From contig CAZOZP010000076.1 of NCBI GenBank assembly GCA_964584325.1, forward strand, positions 1-14,143: a stretch of 14,143 nt of DNA, written 5' to 3'. The DNA is from CAZOZP01 sp964584325. GTDB taxonomy: Bacteria > Bacteroidota > Ignavibacteria > Ignavibacteriales > Melioribacteraceae. Shown here piece by piece: positions 9,094-14,143 of this stretch. The notes below the pieces were generated by a model. The model was not told where the DNA came from. It searched no databases and saw only the letters and a list, made by a program, of their open reading frames with translations. The stretch's first letter is position 1, and every line of letters begins with the position of its first letter. The translations under genes were made by a program, and so were the position numbers.

Positions 9094-9097
9094 CCCC
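9094..9097 (-). promoter_or_regulatory. Ribosome binding site deciding the rhs start
   Basis: Minus-strand GGGG lies 5 bases (TAAAA) before the ATG at 9088. The upstream in-frame TTG at 9118 has no such site and would add ten residues ahead of the signal peptide, so it was rejected. Confidence 0.6.
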
Positions 9098-9296
9098 AAC
9101 TAAATTATTCAGGTTCAAGATAACTATACTTCAAAGCACCTATTGCTTTCAGAAAATTCTTATGTAACTGACTATATAAATGCTATATGTAATTCTTTGA
9201 ATATTATCCTGATTGAAATCCGGGGGGAAACTAAGAAAATTGTGAAGATATTCGGTCTTATCTTTACGGAAACAGATTCCCTGTTATTTTCTTTTG

Positions 9297-9328
9297 CAAA
9301 GCTAATATATTTATGATATTCTTGTCAA
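9297..9328 (-). promoter_or_regulatory. Candidate promoter of the rhs-immunity operon
   Basis: On the minus strand TTGACA (9328-9323) is followed, 21 bases after its TTG, by TAGCTTTG (9304-9297). This matches the Bacteroidota -7 consensus TAnnTTTG exactly and sits at plausible spacing from a -33 TTG. An E. coli-type -10 at 16-18 bases from TTGACA is not evident. It would give a 5' leader of about 200 bases. Pattern match by eye only. Confidence 0.4.
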
Positions 9329-9349
9329 GTTATTTTTATACAATATTTG
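9322..9349 (+). promoter_or_regulatory. Candidate promoter of the pseudopilin operon
   Basis: TTG(TCA) at 9322 is followed after 17 bases by AATATTTG (9342-9349), a 7 of 8 match to the Bacteroidota -7 element. It overlaps the -35 region of the divergent rhs promoter candidate, so the two could compete. Weak evidence. Confidence 0.3.
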
Positions 9350-9434
9350 TATTATATTTTTTATTATTGGTTGATTTTGTTTTATTTCTATGTTTTTGTA
9401 TTATTGCTTTTCATTTTTAATATCGGATGCTTTT

Positions 9435-10742
9435 ATGCGAGATAATCGGATAATCCAGTGCCTGAAGGATAGCAGTGGGTTTAGTATGGCATATATACTA
9501 TACCTGAATATTATTCTTGTTATGCTGGTTATGGTTATTATCAATTACATTTTTGCCGCTGATATTATGCTTATACGCCGGGTAAATAAGAAGAAATTAG
9601 ACTATGCATGTTTTTCATCGGCCAATTTATTACTTTCATCCTACAAAAAAGAAACGAGCGATCCCGATATCTTTCCGAAAAACATTGAAACTTCTGCACG
9701 CTTTTTATCAAGTTCATCTTATCCTCTGATTGAAGCCAGTAGTTACGGAATGAAGGATTCTTCAAGATTTATTTTTAGGGCAGGGTTTAACCTAAATAAT
9801 TATTTTAAGCCGGCACTTAGTATTTCAGGTAGTTATAAAGATGCAGCAGTTGCAGGAAACACTTTTATTAATGGAGATATTTGTTCTGCAACCGGAATTT
9901 TCCGCATAGGGAACTTGGCTTCTATGCCTCAACAGAATTTTGTTTTTTGTTCCGGAAATGTTTTAGTAAACCCTGATATATCTCCTGAAATATTTTCCCT
10001 GCCTGAACAGCTGCCCCTGACTTCAGAAAATAATCTTCCTAATATCAGCATTATTTCTTCAGATACCGACTTAAATAAAAGTGCTTATACTGCAAATTCC
10101 TTGATTATAGAGGGGACAAAGCTCTCCCACAAAGCTAAACCAATAATAATTTTCTGCAGCGGAGAGGTTCTGATAAAGAAGGGGACTAAAAGTAATTTAT
10201 TTTTTCAGATATCATGCGGTTCGTTAAAGATTGAAGATAGCTGCAGTATCAGCAATATAACAGTTAAATCGTCAGGTAAAATTACTATAGCTCAGGGTTC
10301 TGTTTTCCGGAATTCCGGATTTGAATCATCATCTGAAATTACAGCAAATTCTTCCTTGTTTATTTATCCTTCATCAATTGCAGTTTTTCCTCCCAAAAAA
10401 TTGACTTCAGGCTCTTATTATACTATTAATCTAAACGGATGTATTGTGAACGGATCAATTATTCTTTACGGAGAACCTGAAAATGCAAATACCAGGATGG
10501 TGATTGATAATAATTCATCAGTTAAAGGAATTGTTTACAGTAACGGCAGTCTGGAAATCTCTGCCCCCGTTGAAGGATCTGTTTTTACTGCCAGCCTTCG
10601 TAACTACATAGAACCGACTGAATATATAAATTGGCTAATTAACTTAAAAATTGACCGGGAAACTCTTGGGAATAATTTTTTGATTACTTCCGGTTTTGGA
10701 GAAGGTAGAGGATGCTTGATTACATCAGACAGAGTTTTCTGA
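9435..10742 (+). CDS. GspK/PilX-like pseudopilin with a beta-helix-like body
   Basis: 435 aa from the ATG at 9435; the longer in-frame start at 9390 would add a hydrophobic stretch ahead of the prepilin leader and is unlikely. MRDNRIIQCLKDSSG is a prepilin leader with cleavage after Gly15 before FSMAYILYLNIILVMLVMVI, one hydrophobic helix. The glutamate normal at position 5 of mature pilins is replaced by Tyr, as in GspK-type tip subunits, which lack Glu5. The remaining ~380 residues consist of short strands with recurrent turns (INGDI, SSGKITIAQG, VNGSIILYG, VKGIVYSNGSLEI), suggesting a beta-helix or bactofilin-like fold rather than the usual GspK alpha domain. It overlaps the next gene by 31 bases, so it is the first visible gene of the operon. 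Probable role: tip or minor subunit of a pseudopilus. Class is fairly sure; exact family is not. Confidence 0.6.
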   Translation: MRDNRIIQCLKDSSGFSMAYILYLNIILVMLVMVIINYIFAADIMLIRRVNKKKLDYACFSSANLLLSSYKKETSDPDIFPKNIETSARFLSSSSYPLIEASSYGMKDSSRFIFRAGFNLNNYFKPALSISGSYKDAAVAGNTFINGDICSATGIFRIGNLASMPQQNFVFCSGNVLVNPDISPEIFSLPEQLPLTSENNLPNISIISSDTDLNKSAYTANSLIIEGTKLSHKAKPIIIFCSGEVLIKKGTKSNLFFQISCGSLKIEDSCSISNITVKSSGKITIAQGSVFRNSGFESSSEITANSSLFIYPSSIAVFPPKKLTSGSYYTINLNGCIVNGSIILYGEPENANTRMVIDNNSSVKGIVYSNGSLEISAPVEGSVFTASLRNYIEPTEYINWLINLKIDRETLGNNFLITSGFGEGRGCLITSDRVF

Positions 10743-11107
10743 AAGATGAAGGCTTCAGTATGATTGAGGCTGTTGTTTCAGCAGGGTTGCTTGCTCTTAC
10801 TGTAACTGTTTTTGCATTCTGTATGGGAATTATATATGGTAATCCGAAAATAGTTTTTAGGGGAAAAGCTTTCCGGCTTGCAGAAAACGAAATGAAACGT
10901 ACGCTTGTTATTGATATGCCTTCGGATACTATATACAAAAACGGAAGACTGTATGTAAGACGTACCTGCTTAAGCAGTCCGCAATTAGTAAAGTTAAAAG
11001 TAGATGTGTTTTTATTGAAAGATTACAATATGACAGAAAACAAAGGACTTAAATCCAATGAAATTGAGATCGTCTTTCTTGAGGCAATCAAGAATAACCG
11101 AGAATAA
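10712..11107 (+). CDS. GspI/PilV-like minor pseudopilin
   Basis: 131 aa. Leader MLDYIRQSFLKDEG with prepilin cleavage after Gly14, then FSMIEAVVSAGLLALTVTVFAF, with Glu at mature position 5 as needed for assembly into the filament. The globular part is short and lacks cysteine pairs or motifs I can name. AAGG at 10702-10705 precedes the ATG by 6 bases. The start lies 31 bases inside the upstream gene and the end overlaps the next gene by 50 bases, so these pseudopilins are translationally coupled. Its place before a PilW/GspJ-like gene and its short size fit GspI/PilV. It would be cleaved by the prepilin peptidase whose start is seen at 13849. Confidence 0.7.
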   Translation: MLDYIRQSFLKDEGFSMIEAVVSAGLLALTVTVFAFCMGIIYGNPKIVFRGKAFRLAENEMKRTLVIDMPSDTIYKNGRLYVRRTCLSSPQLVKLKVDVFLLKDYNMTENKGLKSNEIEIVFLEAIKNNRE

Positions 11108-11612
11108 CGGGTTTTCACTTATTGAAATTCTTGTTGCCGTTAATATCGGATTCATAGCGGTTACTCTTGGTCTTATTTTCTTTTTTGCAGCAAGACATTA
11201 CTTATTTAATGCCCTTAACGGCTTTGCAGCCACCTCTGCCGAGAATGAGCTTGCTTCACTGATAGAATCAAGACTATCTTCAGGCATTCCGGTAAAGGCT
11301 TACTCTGAGGACAGTAATCTTTGGATAATAAATGAACGGGGCGACAGTATCAGGTTTTCAGAAAATATAATCTCGATTAACGGACTGAATTTGATTGATG
11401 AAGCTGATTCGGTTCAGATATCTGTTTTTACTCCCGAAGGGACTTTGAGCAACGAAATTAGCACAGGCATTCTTACTAAATGCAATTATCCTGTAATAGA
11501 CTCTCTTAATCTCGATTATTATTTTATGGGCAGAAAAAGAGTTCTGAAAATTGCAGGCAATGTATTCCCTGCGGCACGATTCATAAACATCGGGAAAGAT
11601 AATGTTCAATAA
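11058..11612 (+). CDS. GspJ/PilW-like minor pseudopilin
   Basis: 184 aa. Leader of 18 residues ending NNG, then FSLIEILVAVNIGFIAVTLGLIFFF, a classic type IV pilin N-terminus with Glu at mature position 5. The body is beta-rich (NLWIINERGDSIRFSENIISING, shown in the 1330-1390 region of the reading as short strands around residues 92-114), in keeping with GspJ/PilW, which are larger than GspI/PilV. The ATG at 11058 lies 50 bases inside the upstream gene with AGGA about 10 bases before it. The gene overlaps gspF by 11 bases. Assignment rests on the N-terminus, size and order; the C-terminal part alone would not identify it. Confidence 0.7.
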   Translation: MKLRSSFLRQSRITENNGFSLIEILVAVNIGFIAVTLGLIFFFAARHYLFNALNGFAATSAENELASLIESRLSSGIPVKAYSEDSNLWIINERGDSIRFSENIISINGLNLIDEADSVQISVFTPEGTLSNEISTGILTKCNYPVIDSLNLDYYFMGRKRVLKIAGNVFPAARFINIGKDNVQ

Positions 11613-12645
11613 AGTAAAGCAGAAAGACACAATAGATTTTTCGCGTATTCTGAGCTTAATGCTGCTTTCCGGAATTCCTCTTTTGCAGGCAATAGAACTT
11701 ATAATTCAGCAGAACCCGAATGTACACTTTACCTCAGTGCTTAAGAAAGTATCAACCGATCTTAAATCCGGGAAAAGTCTCTCGGTCTCTCTATCCAAAC
11801 ATCCGGAAATATTCCCCGAAATCTACACAGCAAATATCAGGATTGGGGAAGAAACAGGAAATGTTGCTGAAATTCTTGCCGATCATACCGATTTTATTGA
11901 AAAGATTGAGGATATCAAGAAGAAAGTAAGTCAGGCATCGCGCTATCCCCTATTCGTTATTTCAGTATCTTTGCTCGTTATGGCTTTTATGCTGTTCTTT
12001 TTGATCCCTTCGTTTGAAAGTCTGTTTACATCGGCAGGAGCAGAGTTGCCTGAACTCACTGCTTTTTTACTTGAGATAAGCAGATTTTGTGTTGATAACG
12101 GAATCTATATTTTCATAATCATTTTGTTATTGGGCTGGGGTACTTGGAAACTCTATAACTCTACCCCCTTCCGAAGGAATTATCTCGATAAACTGCTTCT
12201 TAGATTACCCATTGTTTCCGGAATTTATAAAAGCAGTATTCTGGCCAGATTTTCCCTATCTATGGCCGTGATGCTAAAAGGAGGCGTTCGTTTGCCCGAC
12301 GCTCTTAAAGCCGCATCAAACATTTCCGATAACGGCATATTCAGAGAAGAAATTGATAAAAGGATAAAATCGCTTACAAAAGGAAAACCGCTGGCCTCTT
12401 CAGCGGGCGGTTTTTTTGATCCGGCTTTTTCGGGAATGATAGCAGCCGGAGAAGAGAGTGCGGGGCTGGAAAAAGTATTTGAACTTTTAGGCAGGCATTA
12501 CACAAAAGAATTTGATAATTCCCTTCAAAATATTATTTCATTTTTAGAGCCTGCATTGATATTGTTTGTGGGAATAATAGTGGCGGTCATTCTTGTTGGA
12601 ATGTACCTTCCGCTCTTTGAACTTGTTAATTATATCGGGAGTTAA
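11602..12645 (+). CDS. gspF: GspF/PilC inner-membrane platform protein of a type II secretion/type IV pilus system
   Basis: 347 aa. Two T2SSF domains are visible: FSRILSLMLLSGIPLLQAIELI at residues ~13-34 with IRIGEETGNVAEIL near 78, and the second LARFSLSMAVMLKGGVRLPDAL near 212 with GMIAAGEESAGLEKVFE near 277. Membrane segments lie at about 116-138, 166-184 and the C-terminus (ALILFVGIIVAVILVGMYLPLF). The protein normally sits in the inner membrane, linking the assembly ATPase to pseudopilin addition. It is shorter than usual (around 400 aa): the first ~55-residue cytoplasmic segment of typical GspF is missing and the first domain starts almost at once. GGGAAAG lies just before the ATG. The partner ATPase (GspE/PilB) is not in this window. 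Confidence 0.92.
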   Translation: MFNKVKQKDTIDFSRILSLMLLSGIPLLQAIELIIQQNPNVHFTSVLKKVSTDLKSGKSLSVSLSKHPEIFPEIYTANIRIGEETGNVAEILADHTDFIEKIEDIKKKVSQASRYPLFVISVSLLVMAFMLFFLIPSFESLFTSAGAELPELTAFLLEISRFCVDNGIYIFIIILLLGWGTWKLYNSTPFRRNYLDKLLLRLPIVSGIYKSSILARFSLSMAVMLKGGVRLPDALKAASNISDNGIFREEIDKRIKSLTKGKPLASSAGGFFDPAFSGMIAAGEESAGLEKVFELLGRHYTKEFDNSLQNIISFLEPALILFVGIIVAVILVGMYLPLFELVNYIGS

Positions 12646-12675
12646 TTCATAAATATAGAATAGGGGGAAATGTAT

Positions 12676-13095
12676 ATGAGTTATTTGAAAATATTTATTC
12701 ATACTGTATGGGGGACTAAAAACAGATCCCCAATAATTAGTTCTTTAATAAAAGAAAATATTTTATCGCATTTGAAGGAAAATGCTGTCTTAAATAATAT
12801 TCGGATTATTGCAATTAATTGCTATAGGGATCATGTTCATTGTCTTATAACTCTTGATAGTAAAAGAAGTATATCACAAATAATGCAGAGTTTAAAGGGT
12901 GAATCTTCCAAATGGATAAATCAGAATAGACTGTTGACAACAAAATTCGAATGGGCGGAAGATTATTTTGCGGCTTCTGTAAGCCATTATAATATTGATA
13001 AGGTAATAAATTATATAAATAATCAGGAAGAGCATCATAGGAAAGTATCTTTCCATGAAGAATATGAATCTTTTATCAGTGACCTCCGGCTTTAG
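12676..13095 (+). CDS. REP-associated tyrosine transposase (RAYT, Y1 HUH family)
   Basis: 139 aa from the second ATG (12676), chosen because AGGGGG (12662-12667) is 8 bases before it but only 2 bases before the ATG at 12670, and because family members begin MSYLKIFIH.VW.TKNR as here. The HUH metal-binding motif is DHVHCLI (His53, His55) and the catalytic tyrosine is probably Tyr113 in NYINNQEEHH; both are intact. Such enzymes nick and join single-stranded hairpins. RAYTs are domesticated relatives of IS200/IS605 TnpA and usually sit beside REP hairpins, as this gene does. Its stop codon TAG is inside the first hairpin. It interrupts the gap between gspF and gspG in the same orientation, leaving 30 bases after gspF, so it may be cotranscribed. 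Confidence 0.9.
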   Translation: MSYLKIFIHTVWGTKNRSPIISSLIKENILSHLKENAVLNNIRIIAINCYRDHVHCLITLDSKRSISQIMQSLKGESSKWINQNRLLTTKFEWAEDYFAASVSHYNIDKVINYINNQEEHHRKVSFHEEYESFISDLRL

Positions 13096-13102
13096 TCAGG
13101 AG
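13083..13102 (+). repeat. REP hairpin 1 (degenerate), contains the RAYT stop codon
   Basis: CCTCCGGCTTTAGTCAGGAG aligns to the array consensus at 16 of 20 positions. The TAG within TTTAG ends the transposase reading frame (DLRL stop). Confidence 0.7.
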
Positions 13103-13112
13103 ATGGTGCTGT

Positions 13113-13126
13113 GGGACTAAAGTCCC
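13113..13126 (-). repeat. REP hairpin 2
   Basis: GGGACTAAAGTCCC: perfect 6-base arms around a two-base loop. The AAA loop side marks it as opposite in orientation to hairpins 4-6. Confidence 0.75.
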
Positions 13127-13150
13127 GGATGTGTGAGTGGATCGTCTGGT

Positions 13151-13170
13151 CCCCCGACTGAAGTCGGGGG
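13151..13170 (-). repeat. REP hairpin 3
   Basis: CCCCCGACTGAAGTCGGGGG: perfect 9-base arms with loop GA. Its flank TTA on the right mirrors the TAA left of hairpins 4 and 5, so it is in reverse orientation. Confidence 0.9.
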
Positions 13171-13186
13171 TTACAAAGAATGAGTA

Positions 13187-13209
13187 TATATGACGAAGCT
13201 GGTCATATA
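13187..13209. repeat. Perfect 8-base inverted repeat between hairpins 3 and 4
   Basis: TATATGAC and GTCATATA separated by 7 bases. It lies midway between two oppositely oriented REP units, making 13151-13230 a composite inverted structure like a BIME. Confidence 0.75.
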
Positions 13210-13210
13210 A

Positions 13211-13230
13211 CCCCTGACTTTAGTCGGGGG
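13211..13230 (+). repeat. REP hairpin 4
   Basis: CCCCTGACTTTAGTCGGGGG: 9-base arms with one T-G wobble and loop TT, preceded by ATAA as in hairpin 5. Confidence 0.9.
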
Positions 13231-13312
13231 GCGATGTGTGAGAGGATCCTCTGATAGGATATATGATGAGATGGTAGTCAGGAGGATGAGGCTCTGATCC
13301 CGGGAACTATAA

Positions 13313-13332
13313 CCCCCGACTTTAGTCGGGGG
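13313..13332 (+). repeat. REP hairpin 5 (consensus copy)
   Basis: CCCCCGACTTTAGTCGGGGG: perfect 9-base arms with loop TT. Confidence 0.92.
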
Positions 13333-13363
13333 GAAGAGTGTGTGAGTGGAGATCATCTTCACT

Positions 13364-13381
13364 CACCGACTTTAGTCGGTG
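13364..13381 (+). repeat. REP hairpin 6
   Basis: CACCGACTTTAGTCGGTG: perfect 8-base arms with loop TT. The outer bases differ from the consensus (CAC/GTG) yet remain complementary, showing that pairing is conserved. Confidence 0.85.
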
Positions 13382-13441
13382 TATGAGCGAGTAGCCAGGT
13401 GGAAGAAGTAAACTAATTTTAGAGTATATAACGGAAGAATA

Positions 13442-13849
13442 ATGAAGAAAAAACTTTTAGCAGAAACCGGGTTTTCGCTTACTGAACTTATGGTAGTGCT
13501 TGTTATTATCGGAATTCTTGTTCTCCTTGCACTTCCCAGGCTGCTGCCGGTTGTAAATAAAGCGAAAGCCACTGAAGCCAAACTGGCACTGAAACAACTT
13601 CATATGCTGCAGAAATCCTGGAAGCTAGAGTACGACCGCTACTCTTCAGATATCAGGGAGATTGGCTTCGAACAAGAGAAATCTGTAAGCGAAGGAGGAA
13701 CCTCCCGCTATAAAGTAGAAATTATTACGGCGGATGAAAAGTCATTTTCTGCAAGAGCAGTTGCTGTTGTGGACTTTGATGACGATGGTGTATTTAATGT
13801 GTGGGAAGTTAGTGAAGAAGGCTTAATTAAAGAAACGGTGCCGGACTGA
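13442..13849 (+). CDS. gspG: GspG/PilA-like major pseudopilin
   Basis: 135 aa. Short prepilin leader MKKKLLAETG, cleavage after Gly10, then FSLTELMVVLVIIGILVLLALPRL, the canonical hydrophobic helix with Glu5 and the Pro near position 22. The size and the following ALKQLHMLQKSWKLEYDRYS helix fit GspG-type pseudopilins. The C-terminal part has VDFDDDGVFNVWEV, a cluster of aspartates where GspG proteins bind calcium; that assignment is tentative. GGAAG (13433-13437) precedes the ATG by 4 bases. The stop TGA overlaps the ATG of the prepilin peptidase start (TGATG), so the two are coupled. It is separated from gspF by the RAYT/REP insertion, which probably entered an originally continuous operon. 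Confidence 0.85.
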   Translation: MKKKLLAETGFSLTELMVVLVIIGILVLLALPRLLPVVNKAKATEAKLALKQLHMLQKSWKLEYDRYSSDIREIGFEQEKSVSEGGTSRYKVEIITADEKSFSARAVAVVDFDDDGVFNVWEVSEEGLIKETVPD

Positions 13850-13941
13850 TGCCCGATTTCCTGATAACCGGTATTCTGATTCTTACTGCCTTGGCACTGG
13901 GAAGTTTCTTGAATAATTTGATTTCCTTTAAACTGCTTTAA
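13849..13941 (+). pseudogene. Truncated prepilin peptidase (PilD/GspO) 5' end
   Basis: The frame reads MPDFLITGILILTALALG, then SFLNNLISFKLL and a stop: 30 codons. The hydrophobic first helix with LGSFLN(N)LI is the start of the prepilin peptidase family (consensus GSFLNVVIxRLP). The match ends after Ser26; the expected Arg/Leu/Pro and the cytoplasmic zinc and catalytic aspartate regions are absent. The ATG overlaps the gspG stop and the gene is where an operon-encoded processing enzyme for these pseudopilins belongs. The sequence beyond about 13926 belongs to an unrelated gene on the other strand. Either a real disruption or an assembly join. As it stands the product cannot be active. Confidence 0.7.
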
Positions 13942-14143
13942 TTGCTTAACCAACGATTTAACATCGAACTTCATCCTTGGCTTATTCAGCAGTTGAATAG
14001 TGTGGTCGAATGCCGAATCCAACTTAAGTATGTTCTGGTCAACCTTATTTAGTGCGCTAATTACATCGGAACGATGAATCATTGTGGAATTGGATAAAAC
14101 CGCAATTCGAGCATTTGGGAAATAGCTATTTCGCACACTAATG
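13909..14143 (-). pseudogene. Internal fragment of a radical SAM protein (COG0731/MoaA-like), runs past the right edge
   Basis: The minus strand is open from the window edge and encodes YFPNARIAVLSNSTMIHR, DVISALNKVDQNILKLDSA, then LLNKPRMKFDVKSLVKQLKQ and FKGNQIIQ. This resembles the middle of radical SAM enzymes in which YP..(R/K)IAVLSN, LKLDA and N(R/K)P motifs follow the CxxxCxxC cluster. The cluster itself would lie upstream, outside the window. After IIQ (13909) the reading continues as antisense of the pilD and gspG genes to a stop at 13708, which is not native sequence. The GTG at 14136 is not a true start since the frame is open before it. Substrate unknown. Identification is by remembered motif pattern, so moderate. 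Confidence 0.6.

Larger units (their letters stand above)
9089..9434. other. Divergent intergenic region
   Basis: About 346 bases separate the rhs start from the pseudopilin start. It is AT-rich, with the two candidate promoters near 9297-9349 and a small inverted repeat AAAGCA/TGCTTT (9133-9149) in the predicted rhs leader. No credible coding region, RNA gene or long repeat is visible. Confidence 0.6.
13083..13381 (+). repeat. REP-like hairpin array beside the RAYT gene
   Basis: Six hairpins share the core GACTTTAGTC or its complement with G/C flanks: 13083-13102, 13113-13126, 13151-13170, 13211-13230, 13313-13332 and 13364-13381. GTGTGAG recurs at 13131, 13236 and 13340, 104-105 bases apart, following hairpins 2, 4 and 5. 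The 346-base gap between the RAYT stop and gspG is filled by this array. No hairpin is seen upstream of the RAYT gene. The hairpins are not followed by U-runs, so they are not standard terminators, though they could stabilise or process the operon message. Confidence 0.9.

Noticed and set aside
9089..9118. Upstream TTG start extending the Rhs protein by ten residues
   Set aside because: It lacks a ribosome site and would bury the signal peptide behind a non-hydrophobic leader.
13083..13381. CRISPR array
   Set aside because: Units are palindromic hairpins in both orientations with unequal spacing and a flanking RAYT gene; spacers are not of uniform size and no cas gene is present.
13313..13381. 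Rho-independent terminator ahead of gspG
   Set aside because: Strong hairpins exist but none is followed by a run of T on the plus strand, and the REP explanation accounts for all of them.
13171..13581. Minus-strand open frames of 63 and 69 aa over the REP array and the gspG start
   Set aside because: The first is translated hairpin repeat (repeated PPTKV.GY), the second is antisense of gspG.
13708..13905. C-terminal tail of the minus-strand frame opposite gspG
   Set aside because: It is the antisense of gspG and the pilD start; only the part above 13909 resembles a radical SAM protein.

Overview
The window looks like chromosomal DNA of an AT-rich Gram-negative bacterium, most likely of the Bacteroidota/Ignavibacteriota (FCB) group. 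The basis is the style of the Sec signal peptide (ending ..VFSQ), the tandem fibronectin-like repeats, the family of REP-associated transposase, and promoter-like sites that fit the Bacteroidota -33/-7 pattern better than the E. coli one. Taxonomy is an inference; no rRNA or other marker gene is present.

Left part, minus strand (9328 to 1): a polymorphic-toxin locus. One very large gene (9088-974, 2704 aa) encodes a secreted Rhs/YD-repeat protein. Its order is signal peptide, five fibronectin-type repeats, three Ig-like repeats, a carboxypeptidase-regulatory/transthyretin-like domain, a conserved plug-like region, an NHL propeller, the YD shell, the Rhs core ending in DPEGL, and a 163-residue variable toxin tip. 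From the transthyretin-like domain onward this is the order of the ectodomain of animal teneurins. Nine bases downstream lies a SUKH-family immunity gene (964-134) with a long unrecognised N-terminal part. Immediately after it, and running off the left edge, is a start-less copy of the Rhs core (118-1), near identical to the main gene. This is the hallmark of a displaced 'orphan' Rhs tip, and the next toxin/immunity pair should lie beyond the window.

Middle (9089-9434): a divergent intergenic region with overlapping candidate promoters.

Right part, plus strand (9435 to about 13926): a type II secretion/type IV pilus-like assembly operon. It holds a GspK/PilX-like pseudopilin with a beta-helix-like body, a GspI/PilV-like and a GspJ/PilW-like pseudopilin, a short GspF/PilC inner-membrane protein, a GspG-like pseudopilin, and the first 26 or so codons of a prepilin peptidase. 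Between gspF and gspG sit a RAYT (Y1 HUH transposase) gene and six REP-like hairpins sharing the core GACTTTAGTC; the first hairpin supplies the transposase stop codon.

Right edge (about 13909-14143): the prepilin peptidase breaks off after its GSFLNNLIS motif and abuts, in the opposite orientation, an internal piece of a radical SAM gene. This is either a rearrangement breakpoint or an assembly chimera.
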